Source: Lysobacter sp. ISL-50
Lineage (GTDB): Bacteria > Pseudomonadota > Gammaproteobacteria > Xanthomonadales > Xanthomonadaceae
Assembly (NCBI RefSeq): GCF_018612875.1
Contig: NZ_JAGGRI010000009.1
Span: 17,507 to 81,506, forward strand
Direction of reading: 5' to 3'
Length of the DNA stretch: 64,000 nt
A model generated the notes under the pieces. That model was given only the letters and a program-made list of their open reading frames with translations. It did no database searches and had not been told where the DNA came from. A program made the position numbers and the translations under genes. Shown here one piece after another: positions 56,527 to 64,000 of the stretch. Numbering within the stretch: the first letter of the stretch is position 1; every line of letters begins with the position of its first letter.

Positions 56527-56679
56527 TTCGCCGCGAAGCCCGGGCACACCGCCCTCATCCTAGCTCTGCCCAGCCCCAGCCCCGCCCGAACGCATCGCGT
56601 TCGGGCGTTCCGCGCCGCACGAGCCAACAGTTCGCAAGCGCGCCCCCTCACCCCGCTGCGCGGGAGAGGGACGCAAACC

Positions 56680-58566
56680 TCACAGCTCGCAGAAGCAATA
56701 CGCCAGCGCCTTCACCGGCACGCCGCTGGTGGGCTTGATCGCGCTTTCGACGAAACGCAGGTCGGACGCGGTCTGCGGCAACGCCTTGGCCAGCAGGCTG
56801 CGGGCGAGGTCCGAACGCCCCAGCAGCGCGCTGCCGGCATTGCTGGAAGCGAAGCCGGCGAAGAAGCGCTCGAACGGCGACGGCATCTTCTCCACGTAAC
56901 GCACGCGGTAATCGCCGGCCTTGCCGAGCTTGGCGCGCGCGGCGACGTCGTCGATCGCGTTCTGCAGTCCGCCCAGGTCATCGACCAGTCCGCGTTCCTT
57001 CGCCTGCGCGCCGCTCCACACGCGGCCGCGGGCGATCGCGTCGATCTCTTCCACCGGCTTCTTGCGCGCGGCGGCGACGCGACCGGTGAAGTCGGCGTAG
57101 CCCTTGTTGATGATGGTCTGGATCACCTGGCCGACTTCCGGCGCCAGCGGCCGGGTAATGTCGAAGGAACCGGCGAAGCGCGTGGTGCCGACGCCGTCGG
57201 TATGCACGCCGATCTTCTCCAGCGCGCGCGGCACGGTCGGGATCATGCCGAAGATGCCGATCGAACCGGTGATGGTCGACGGATCGGCGTAGATCTTGTC
57301 GGCGTTCATCGAGATCCAGTAACCGCCCGAAGCGGCCAGATCGCCCATCGACACCACCACCGGCTTGCCGGCGGCCTTGAGCGCGACGATCTCGCGGCGG
57401 ATCTGCTCGGAAGCGAACACCTCGCCGCCGGGCGAATCCACCCGCAGCACCAGCGCCTTCACGTTCTCGTCGTCGCGCGCATCGCGCAGCAACGCCGCGG
57501 TGGACACGCCGCCGATCGAGCCGGGCGGCTGCTCGCCACCGCTGATTTCGCCCGCGGCCACGACGATGGCGACCTGCGGACGCTGGTCGGCCGGATTGAG
57601 CGTGCGGTCCAGGCCGGCGACGTAGGCGTCCATGGCGATCTGACGGAAGCCGCCTTCGGCGTCTTCGTCGGCGACGCCGCGCTTGGTCAGCATCTCATCG
57701 ACTTCTTCGCGGGTCTTGAGCCCGTCGATCAGCTTCAGGCCCAGCGCGTACTTGCCCATGTCGCCCTTGACCGCGTCCAGCCGCTGCGGCAGTTCGTCGA
57801 TCGAGGCGATGAGGTCGGCCGGCTTGAGCTTGCGCGCCTTGGCCACGTCGTCGAGATACCGCGTCCACAGGTCGTTCATCCAGAACAGATCGGCGGTCTT
57901 GGAGTCTTCCGAAGCGGCATCGAGGATGTACGGCTCGGCGGCGGACTTGTACTCGCCGACGCGGAACAGGTGCACGTCCACGCCGAGCTTGTCCTGCAGG
58001 CCTTCGCGGTAGTACTGGCGATAGCGGCCCAGGCCCTCGAGCATCATCCCGCCCATCGGGTCGAGGAACACTTCGTTGGCCTGCGCGGCGATCAGGTACT
58101 GCTTCTGGTCCATGGTCTCGGCGAAGGCGATGACTTCCTTCTTGCTCGCCCGCACCCGCGCCACCGCGGCGGCGACATCGCGCAGCGAGGCCATGCCGGT
58201 GCCCTGCAGCTTGTCCAGGCGCAGCACGACGCGCTCGATGCGCTTGTCGTCCTTGGCCGCGTCCAGCGCGCGGATCACGTCGCGCAGCTGCACTTCCGGG
58301 GTCTTGTCGCCGAAGGCGCGGCTGAGCGCGCGCGAGGCCGGGTCGCTGCTGTACTGCTCCACCAGCGCGCCTTCCGGGGCGATCACCAGGGTGGTGCGTT
58401 CCAGCAACGGCTTGACGCCCCCGCCGAGGCTCAGCGCGGCCAGGAAAAACAGCAGGAAACCGAAGAACAGCAGGTTGAAGACCAACCGGCGGGTGAAGTT
58501 CATCGTGTCCCAGACGCCGATGAAGAAACGGGCCAAAGGCCCGCGACGTGGGGAGGTATCGTTCAT
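56680..58566 (-). CDS. sppA: Signal peptide peptidase SppA, 67 kDa type
   Basis: 628 residues, inner membrane protease with one N-terminal TM (RRLVFNLLFFGFLLFFLAALSL). The tandem ClpP-like fold is seen in VGEYKSAAEPYILD, with the general-base Lys, and in VVSMGDLAASGGYWIS, with the nucleophilic Ser; this is the Lys/Ser dyad split between the two halves, as in E. coli SppA. LRVDSPGGEVFASEQIR precedes it. ATG 58566 chosen; a frame six codons upstream is possible. Confidence 0.95.
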   Translation of the reverse strand: MNDTSPRRGPLARFFIGVWDTMNFTRRLVFNLLFFGFLLFFLAALSLGGGVKPLLERTTLVIAPEGALVEQYSSDPASRALSRAFGDKTPEVQLRDVIRALDAAKDDKRIERVVLRLDKLQGTGMASLRDVAAAVARVRASKKEVIAFAETMDQKQYLIAAQANEVFLDPMGGMMLEGLGRYRQYYREGLQDKLGVDVHLFRVGEYKSAAEPYILDAASEDSKTADLFWMNDLWTRYLDDVAKARKLKPADLIASIDELPQRLDAVKGDMGKYALGLKLIDGLKTREEVDEMLTKRGVADEDAEGGFRQIAMDAYVAGLDRTLNPADQRPQVAIVVAAGEISGGEQPPGSIGGVSTAALLRDARDDENVKALVLRVDSPGGEVFASEQIRREIVALKAAGKPVVVSMGDLAASGGYWISMNADKIYADPSTITGSIGIFGMIPTVPRALEKIGVHTDGVGTTRFAGSFDITRPLAPEVGQVIQTIINKGYADFTGRVAAARKKPVEEIDAIARGRVWSGAQAKERGLVDDLGGLQNAIDDVAARAKLGKAGDYRVRYVEKMPSPFERFFAGFASSNAGSALLGRSDLARSLLAKALPQTASDLRFVESAIKPTSGVPVKALAYCFCEL

Positions 58567-58645
58567 TGGCACAGGCTCCATGTGTACGGCTCAGACTAAC
58601 CCGGCACGGGGCGGGGTTTCACCCGCCATTCGTAACTGTGAAGGC

Positions 58646-58749
58646 TGGGAATCGGGAATCGGGAATGGGGAATCGGAAGATCAAGGGCGAAAGCCGGGAT
58701 TCCGCGCTTCTGCCTTTCCCGATTCCCGACTCCCGACTCCCATTCCCGC
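58646..58749. repeat. Purine-heptad inverted repeat
   Basis: Left arm 58646-58676 has GGGAATC heptads; right arm 58715-58749 has CCCGATTCCCGACTCCCGAC. It fills the gap between sppA and the MATE gene. Confidence 0.8.
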
Positions 58750-58751
58750 CC

Positions 58752-60173
58752 TCAGGTGCACCCGGTTTCGTGCGGATCGACCTCGTGCGGGTACTCGCTG
58801 GCCATCCGCGCGGCCAGCCGGTCGGGCTGGCTGGAGCGGATGAACCGCGCGCACAGCAGCACCGAGGCCACGGTCAGGCCGGCGATCAGGCCGATCCACA
58901 TGCCCTTCGGGCCCCAGTTGAGGCCCAGGCCGAGGAAGGCGCCCACCGGCATGCCCACGCCCCAGTAGGCCAGCGCCGCCAGGACCATCGGCACCCGGGT
59001 GTCCTTGAGCCCGCGCAGGGCGCCGGCGGAAAGCACCTGAATGCCGTCGGGGAACTGGAACATCGCCGAATACAGCAGCAAGGACGCGGCCAGGGTCGCG
59101 ACCGCGGCGTCGGCGGTGTAGAAGCTCACCAGCAGATCGTTCGCGGTCAGCAGCAAGATGCCCGACACCAGTTGGGTGCCGATCACGATCGCGTACCCGG
59201 CCAGCCCGGCGTAGCGCACGCCGGCGTAGTCGCGCCGGCCCAGCGCGTGGCCGACCCGCACCGTGGTCGCCTCGGCCAGCCCCATCGGCACCATGAAGCA
59301 CAGCGCGGACAGGTTGATCGCGATCTGATGCGCCGACGCCGGCACCTCGCCCAGGCGCCCGATCAGCAGCGCGGTGACGATGAACAGACTGCCTTCCATC
59401 AGCACGGTCACGCCGATCGGCAGGCCGGTCGCGAGCAGGCCGCGGATGGTCGGCCAATGCGGTTTGTCGAAGCGCTCGAACAAGCGCAGGTCGGCGAAGC
59501 GCCGGGCGCTGCGCAGCACCAGGAAGAAACCGATCGCCTGCACCCACAGCATCACCGCCGAGGCGATGCCGAGCCCGCCCGCGCCCATTTCCGGCAGGCC
59601 GAACTTGCCGAAGGTCAGCACATAGCCCAGCGGCAGCAGCACCAGCAGGCCGCCGGCGCTGAGCAGCATGGTCGGCAAGGTCCAGTGCAGGCCTTCGCTG
59701 AGATAGCGCATGCAGAAGAACAGCGTCAGCGCCGGCACGCCCCAACGGATGCCGTGGAGGAAGTCGCGCGCGCCGGGAATGATCTCCGCGGCGATGCCCA
59801 TCGCCGCCAGCGCATGCGGGATGAAAGTCAGAAACGCAAACAAAAACACGCTCAGCAGCACCGCCATCCACAGCGCCTGACGGAACAGCGCGCCGATCTC
59901 GCCGCGCCGGCCGGCGCCTTCGAGTTGCGACACCGACGGCGGCACCGACAGCAAGGTGCCGATCGGGACCATCATCGGCAGCCACCACAACGCGGTGCCG
60001 ATCGTCACCGAGGCCAGCGTGGTGGTGCTGTGGTGGCCGGCCAGGGTGTTATCGACGAAGCCGATCAGGCCGGTGGAGACGTGGCCGGCGACCAGCGGCG
60101 CGGCCAGGACCAGGGTCGTGCGGATCTCGCCGGCCAGGCCGGCGCGGGAGAGGGAGGAGGATGACGCGGACAT
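58752..60173 (-). CDS. MATE-family efflux protein
   Basis: 473 residues, 12 TM helices, NorM type. APLVAGHVSTGLIGFVDNTLAGH in TM1, GTLLSVPPSVSQLEGAG, GLPIGVTVLMEGSLFIV in TM7, and LAEATTVRVGHALGRRDY are characteristic. Exports cationic drugs with Na+ or H+ in characterised relatives. The C-terminus has two extra Cys-free charged turns. Divergent from the DUF3667 gene. Confidence 0.94.
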   Translation of the reverse strand: MSASSSSLSRAGLAGEIRTTLVLAAPLVAGHVSTGLIGFVDNTLAGHHSTTTLASVTIGTALWWLPMMVPIGTLLSVPPSVSQLEGAGRRGEIGALFRQALWMAVLLSVFLFAFLTFIPHALAAMGIAAEIIPGARDFLHGIRWGVPALTLFFCMRYLSEGLHWTLPTMLLSAGGLLVLLPLGYVLTFGKFGLPEMGAGGLGIASAVMLWVQAIGFFLVLRSARRFADLRLFERFDKPHWPTIRGLLATGLPIGVTVLMEGSLFIVTALLIGRLGEVPASAHQIAINLSALCFMVPMGLAEATTVRVGHALGRRDYAGVRYAGLAGYAIVIGTQLVSGILLLTANDLLVSFYTADAAVATLAASLLLYSAMFQFPDGIQVLSAGALRGLKDTRVPMVLAALAYWGVGMPVGAFLGLGLNWGPKGMWIGLIAGLTVASVLLCARFIRSSQPDRLAARMASEYPHEVDPHETGCT

Positions 60174-60297
60174 TGTGTGGGACCAACGGCACGACTGCGG
60201 CCGCGCATCCGGTCTAGGGCGCTGGCGCCGGGTCGCGGCGGACGGCTATCTTACCCGCTCGAAAGTGAAGGCCGGGGAGCCTCTAACTCGACCGCCA

Positions 60298-61803
60298 ATG
60301 AGCGCAACTTCTTCTTCAGACTCCAGCCACGCCGACGGCCCTGCCGCCCACGGCCAGCACGACCTGACCCACTGCGAAAACTGCAAGACTCAGCTGCACG
60401 GGCATTACTGCTACGAGTGCGGCCAGTCGGTGGTCAATCCGATCCGCCACGTCGGCCACGCGCTGGAGGAAGTGTTCGAGTCGTTCTGGCACCTGGACGG
60501 CCGCATTTTCCGCACCTTGCGCGATCTGCTCTCGCCGGGCCGGGTCGCCCTGAACTACATCGCCGGCCATCGCGTGCGCTATGTCGCGCCGCTGCGGTTG
60601 TTCGTGATCGTTTCGGTGCTGACCTTCTTCGTCGCCCAGTTCGCGATCCATATCGACGAAGCCAACCAGTTCATCAACATCACCAATCTGCAGGACGGCA
60701 CGGTCCGCCTGGGCAATTCCAAGAGTCTGATCAAACGATCCGACAGCATCGCCGAGGTCGAGGAAGTACGCACGCGCGCCCTCAAGGGCCTGCAGGCCGC
60801 CAGCGCTCAGGTGCCGGCCGAGGCGCGCAACGCCATCGACAAGTCGATCCAGGCGCTCAATCGCCAGGCCGACAAGCGCATCGACACGCTGCGCGTGGAA
60901 AGGCAGCTCGACGGCGCGCAGGTCGCCGCGCTCAAAGCCCAGGGCCAGCGCGCGGCGGCCACCTCGGACAGCGACAGCGTCCTCCAGGCCAAGACCCTGG
61001 CCGAAGTGGAAAGCGCGCGCGACACCCGCATCGCCCAGACGATGCAAAACGATCCGGCGAAGCGGGAGCCGCAGTCGGACATGGCGATCGCGCGCGGCAA
61101 CAAGATCCGCACCATCAACGCCGAAGCCGGTTGCCGCATCGCCCAGTTGCAGCGCGAACACGCGCAGGCCAGCGAAGGCGCGAGCGCGCGCAAGTCCGAT
61201 TTCGACCGCTACGGCGAGGCCGATTGCGACGACATCGGCGATCCGCTGTCGTTCAACGGCAAGCCCTGGAACGCGACCAGCAATCCGCTCATCGTCAGCT
61301 GGTGGCCGAAGTTCGCCAACGACTGGCTCAACAAGCAGGTCGGCCGCGGCGAGGCCAACATCAAGCGGCTGACGAAGGAGCCCTGGCGCTACGTGCACGC
61401 CCTGATCAGCGCCGTCCCGACCGCGCTGTTCCTGATGGTGCCGCTGTTCGCGCTGCTGCTGAAGCTGGCCTACCTGGGCTCGGGCCGCGGTTATCTGGAG
61501 CATCTGGCGATCGCGTTGTACAGCCACGTCTACCTGTGCCTGCTGCTGCTGGCGATGTTCGTGCTGATGCTGCTGGGCGGCGCGATCACGCCGCACTGGA
61601 GCAGCTTCGGCTGGATCAATGGCCTGGGCATCGGCCTGATATGGACGTGGATGCCGCTTTATCTGCTGATCATGCAAAAGCGCGTATACGGCAACGGCTG
61701 GCCGCTGACCCTGATTCGCTACACCGTGGTGGGTTCGCTGTACTTCGTGCTGATGTGCACGGTCGCGGTGTTCCTGGCGATCAGCGCGATCGTGCGGATG
61801 TGA
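60298..61803 (+). CDS. DUF3667 membrane protein
   Basis: 501 residues. The N-terminal zinc-ribbon CENCKTQLHGHYCYECGQ (CxxC ... CxxC) is followed by HALEEVFESFWHLDGRIFRTLRDLLSPGRVALNYIAGHRVRYVAPLRLFVIVSVL, the hallmark of DUF3667. A long charged helical middle (residues about 140-330) separates TM1 from a C-terminal group of four TM helices. Function unknown. ATG 60298. Confidence 0.88.
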   Translation: MSATSSSDSSHADGPAAHGQHDLTHCENCKTQLHGHYCYECGQSVVNPIRHVGHALEEVFESFWHLDGRIFRTLRDLLSPGRVALNYIAGHRVRYVAPLRLFVIVSVLTFFVAQFAIHIDEANQFINITNLQDGTVRLGNSKSLIKRSDSIAEVEEVRTRALKGLQAASAQVPAEARNAIDKSIQALNRQADKRIDTLRVERQLDGAQVAALKAQGQRAAATSDSDSVLQAKTLAEVESARDTRIAQTMQNDPAKREPQSDMAIARGNKIRTINAEAGCRIAQLQREHAQASEGASARKSDFDRYGEADCDDIGDPLSFNGKPWNATSNPLIVSWWPKFANDWLNKQVGRGEANIKRLTKEPWRYVHALISAVPTALFLMVPLFALLLKLAYLGSGRGYLEHLAIALYSHVYLCLLLLAMFVLMLLGGAITPHWSSFGWINGLGIGLIWTWMPLYLLIMQKRVYGNGWPLTLIRYTVVGSLYFVLMCTVAVFLAISAIVRM

Positions 61804-62135
61804 GCGGCGTGGACGCCCTGGGCGGCGGGCTGATCTACGAGGTCAATCTCGACCTCGACGCCGCCATCGCCGACGACTATCTGGCCTGGTTGCGTCCGCA
61901 CATGCGCGAGCTGTGCGCGCTGCCGGGCTTCATCGACGCCCGCCTGCACGCGGTGGACGAACCGGCGGCCGACCCCGACCGCGCCGCGTGGTGCGTGCAC
62001 TACCGCCTGCGCGATCAGGCCGCGCTCGACGACTACCTGCGCGACCACGCCCCGCGCCTGCGCGCCGACGGCATGGCGCGTTTCGGCGGCCGCTTCAACG
62101 CCTCGCGCCGGGTGCTGCGGGCGATGGCGGGCTGA
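61800..62135 (+). CDS. DUF4286 protein
   Basis: 111 residues, ferredoxin-like dimeric alpha/beta-barrel style. LIYEVNLDLDAAIADDYLAWLRPHMRELCALPGF and WCVHYRLRDQAALDDYLRDHAPRLRADGMARFGGRFNASRRVL define DUF4286. GTG 61800 overlaps the DUF3667 stop; a second GTG lies at 61809. Function unknown. Its end is followed by a tandem array containing broken copies of this gene. Confidence 0.83.
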   Translation: MSGVDALGGGLIYEVNLDLDAAIADDYLAWLRPHMRELCALPGFIDARLHAVDEPAADPDRAAWCVHYRLRDQAALDDYLRDHAPRLRADGMARFGGRFNASRRVLRAMAG

Positions 62136-62160
62136 GGCGACGCGGTAATCGGCGAAGTCT

Positions 62161-62276
62161 TTTGTAGGAGGGGCTTCAGCCCCGATGCTTTTCGGCCAGT
62201 GCCGGGCAGCGCCCCACTGGCAAGCGCATCGCGAATTGAGCCAAGAGCATCGGGGCTGAAGCCCCTCCTACAAAAG
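62161..62276. repeat. Facing REP pair, unit 1
   Basis: GTAGGAGGGGCTTCAGCCCC at 62164 and its reverse complement ending TCCTACAAAA at 62275. Confidence 0.92.
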
Positions 62277-62330
62277 CGCCGGTACGTACAACCGCACCGC
62301 AATCGCCGCCGCGCGATCAACGCGTCAAGG

Positions 62331-62411
62331 CATCGACGCCCGCCCGCACGCGGTGGACGAACCGGCGGCCGACCCTGGCCGCGCCGAGTGCTGCGGGCGA
62401 TGGCGGACTGA
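62331..62411 (+). pseudogene. Broken DUF4286 copy 1
   Basis: Joins the sequence of codons about 44-61 of the gene (61931-61985) directly to its last eight codons (62110-62135), so about 125 bp in the middle are missing. Ends at the same TGA. Confidence 0.85.
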
Positions 62412-62485
62412 GGCGACGCGATAAATCGTGAAACGCGTTCGCGCCTGTGAGTAATCCTGCGGCTTAACCGCGATTTGGCGAGGTC

Positions 62486-62600
62486 TTTTGTAGGAGGGGC
62501 TTCAGCCCCGATGCTTTTCGGCCAGTGCCGGCAGCGCCCCACTGGCAAGCGCATCGCGAATTGAGCCAAGAGCATCGGGGCTGAAGCCCCTCCTACAAAA
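62486..62600. repeat. Facing REP pair, unit 2
   Basis: As in unit 1, heads facing, 115 bp. Confidence 0.92.
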
Positions 62601-62655
62601 GCGCCGATGCGTACAACCGCAGCGCGGTCGCCGCCGCGCGATCAACGCGTCAAGG

Positions 62656-62734
62656 CATCGACGCCCGCCTGCACGCGGTGGACGAACCGGCGGCCGACCC
62701 CGCCGCGCCAGGTGCTGCGGGCGATGGCGGACTG
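62656..62734 (+). pseudogene. Broken DUF4286 copy 2
   Basis: Same internal deletion as copy 1, with two bases fewer at the junction. Confidence 0.85.
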
Positions 62735-62809
62735 AGGCGACGCGGTCAACCGTGAAACGCGTTCGCGCCTGTGAGTAATCCTGCGGCTTAACCGCGATTT
62801 GGCGAGGTC

Positions 62810-62926
62810 TTTTGTAGGAGGGGCTTCAGCCCCGATGCTTTTCGGCCAGTGCCGGGCAGCGCCCCACTGGCAAGCGCATCGCGAATTGAGCCAAGAGCAT
62901 CGGGGCTGAAGCCCCTCCTACAAAAG
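62810..62926. repeat. Facing REP pair, unit 3
   Basis: Nearly identical to units 1 and 2. Confidence 0.92.
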
Positions 62927-62980
62927 CGCCGGTGCGTGCAACCGCAGCGCGGTCGCCGCCGCGCGATCAACGCGTCAAGG

Positions 62981-63061
62981 CATCGACGCCCGCCCGCACG
63001 CGGTGGACGAACCGGCGGCCGACCCCGGCCACACCAGGTGCTACGGGCGATGGCGGATTGA
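62981..63061 (+). pseudogene. Broken DUF4286 copy 3
   Basis: Same deletion as copies 1 and 2, with a few point changes near the junction. Confidence 0.85.
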
Positions 63062-63133
63062 GGCGACGCGGTAAATCGTGAAACGCATTCGCGCCTGAGT
63101 AATCCTGCGGCTTAACCGCGATTTGGCGAGGTC

Positions 63134-63249
63134 TTTTGTAGGAGGGGCTTCAGCCCCGATGCTTTTCGGCCAGTGCCGGGCAACGCTCCACTGGCAAGCG
63201 CATCGCGAATTGAGCCAAGAGCATCGGGGCTGAAGCCCCTCCCACAAAA
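63134..63249. repeat. Facing REP pair, unit 4
   Basis: Left head GTAG, right head GTGG; otherwise as in unit 1. Confidence 0.9.
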
Positions 63250-63290
63250 GCGCCGGTGCGTGCAACCGCACCGCGATCACCGCCGCGCGA

Positions 63291-63941
63291 TCAGCGCGTC
63301 AAGGCATCGCTCAGCCATGCCGCGCGTTGCGCGGGTGGCGCGGCGAGCAGGCCGGCGCGCAGCCGCTCGCGATCCTGCGGCTGGGTGCGCTGCGCCAGCA
63401 CGGCCAGATCCTTGCGCTGCGCCGGGGTGAGCCCGCGCAACGCCGCCAGCATCGCCGCGTGCTGGGCTTCGGGCAGCTGCGCTAGCAAGGGCTGCAGCGC
63501 CGGGTAATCGGCGCCGAGCGCGGGGCCGAGCAGCCAGCCGCGGCGTTCGCTGCGATCGATCGCCTCGAACTGCGCGCGCAACGCCTGCTGCTGATCGGCC
63601 GGCAACGCGGCGAACCGCGCGGCCGCGGCCTGCACCTGGGCGCGCTCGTCGGCGCTCAGGGCCTGCCAGGCCAGATACCGCTCGCGACGCTCGCCGCGCT
63701 GCTGCGCGCTCAGCTCGCCCCATTGCGCGGCGCGCTGGCCGAACTCGCGGCGCTGGTCTTCGTTCCACGCATCCCAGCGCTGGCCGTTCGCCTGCAACCG
63801 CGCCTGCGCGGCGGGCGGCAGGCGGGCCAGGGTTTCGCTCAACTCCGGCGGCAGCGCCTGCGCCGGCAGCAGGGCGGCGACGGCGACCGCCGCCGTGGCG
63901 GCGAGCGCTCGCAGCGAGCGGGCGGAATGGATGCGGGGCAT
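63291..63941 (-). CDS. Exported DUF3106 protein
   Basis: 216 residues. Signal peptide (ALAATAAVAVAALLPAQALP). The remainder is helical with repeated W/F-x-x-LSAQQR phrases: WDAWNEDQRREFGQRAAQWGELSAQQRGERRERYLAWQALSADERAQ. This is the DUF3106 pattern, usually next to an ECF sigma factor and a DUF3619-type gene. ATG 63941 overlaps the upstream stop by one base. Function unknown. Confidence 0.85.
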   Translation of the reverse strand: MPRIHSARSLRALAATAAVAVAALLPAQALPPELSETLARLPPAAQARLQANGQRWDAWNEDQRREFGQRAAQWGELSAQQRGERRERYLAWQALSADERAQVQAAAARFAALPADQQQALRAQFEAIDRSERRGWLLGPALGADYPALQPLLAQLPEAQHAAMLAALRGLTPAQRKDLAVLAQRTQPQDRERLRAGLLAAPPAQRAAWLSDALTR

Positions 63942-64000
63942 CACTCGCCCTCCTGAGTATCGGTTTCCGAGCCCTGCGGCACGGCGCCGGCCGGCGCCGT
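63941..64000 (-). CDS. C-terminal end of the upstream gene
   Basis: The frame open from the window edge ends AGAVPQGSETDTQEGE and stops at TGA overlapping the DUF3106 start (TGATG). Only 19 codons are visible, so the family cannot be told; coupling predicts a common operon. Confidence 0.7.
   Translation of the reverse strand, partial: TAPAGAVPQGSETDTQEGE

Larger units (their letters stand above)
56281..56679. other. Intergenic with REP and hairpin repeats
   Basis: 399 bp without a gene. It holds two GTAG/GTGG REP copies (56344-56380, 56487-56526), a CCCTCTCCCGC...GCGGGAGAGGG hairpin near 56418 and a shorter one near 56646. Confidence 0.5.
62150..63300. repeat. Tandem array of four ~325-bp units
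   Basis: REP heads lie at 62164, 62490, 62814 and 63138, that is 326, 324 and 324 bp apart. Each unit holds a facing pair of GTAG REPs around a CCAGTGCCGG-type spacer. The first three units continue through CGCGATCAACGCGTCAAGGC into a broken DUF4286 fragment and then CGTGAAACGC...GTAATCCTGCGGC before the next unit. The fourth stops where the DUF3106 gene begins. Confidence 0.92.

Noticed and set aside
62150..63300. CRISPR-like array at the end of the window
   Set aside because: Units are about 325 bp with near-identical content, not short repeats with unique spacers.

Overview
The core part of this window (about 15.8-64 kb) is very GC-rich and carries compact housekeeping blocks typical of the Xanthomonadaceae/Lysobacteraceae: rpoD, dtd, rsmB-fmt-def, a LysM gene divergent from def, and dprA-smg-topA-tsaC. 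A chitin/cellulose-active LPMO, a GH92 mannosidase locus and many GTAG-type REP palindromes fit a Lysobacter-like polymer-degrading soil bacterium. The genus is inferred from gene content and style, not from a marker-gene comparison.

Positions 1-15.8 kb look like an accessory island. It opens with the end of a large serine recombinase, coupled to a small HTH partner, and then an H1-like XRE protein. Next comes a minus-strand operon (8322 to 2558) with two pairs of genes, each pair being a Rieske non-haem iron oxygenase and a PuuD-type membrane oxidase, plus one MFS exporter. Small mosaic genes follow: a YegP-like protein, a HEPN-like protein whose 3' end carries an integron attC-like half site, a zinc-ribbon protein, two decayed H-NS genes and a DUF72 stub. 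After these is a tightly overlapping three-gene operon (15005 to 12216) whose first product has a PD-(D/E)XK-like nuclease signature; I read it as a candidate, unrecognised defence operon. A tRNA T-arm fragment and an intact CAT-anticodon tRNA mark the border with the core genome.

From 16.1 to 23.4 kb lies a self-contained mannose utilisation locus. A GH92 mannosidase is divergent from lacI-fucP-like transporter-fructokinase-mannose isomerase, with two matching operators in the shared control region. It predicts release of mannose, uptake, isomerisation to fructose and phosphorylation to fructose-6-phosphate. From 23.5 to 28.5 kb are an NTF2-fold protein, three paralogous small membrane proteins, rpoD and dtd.

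From 28.7 to 38.6 kb the theme is the cell envelope: a lipid A acyltransferase, a Sel1-like secreted protein, two bacterial PH-domain membrane proteins, a CDP-glycerol-type glycosyltransferase, a WaaE-like GT2, an O-antigen ligase and an ArnT-like GT. From 38.8 to 45.5 kb are rsmB, fmt, def, a LysM protein, dprA and smg. From 45.8 to 55 kb are two GYF_2-domain fusion proteins, topA with a lysine-rich tail, the LPMO, tsaC, a half-size EamA transporter and two DUF4124 proteins. The last 9 kb holds an SDR, a small lipoprotein, sppA, a MATE pump, a DUF3667 protein, a DUF4286 protein followed by a four-unit tandem array (about 325 bp per unit) made of REP pairs and broken gene copies, a DUF3106 protein and the tail of its upstream neighbour.
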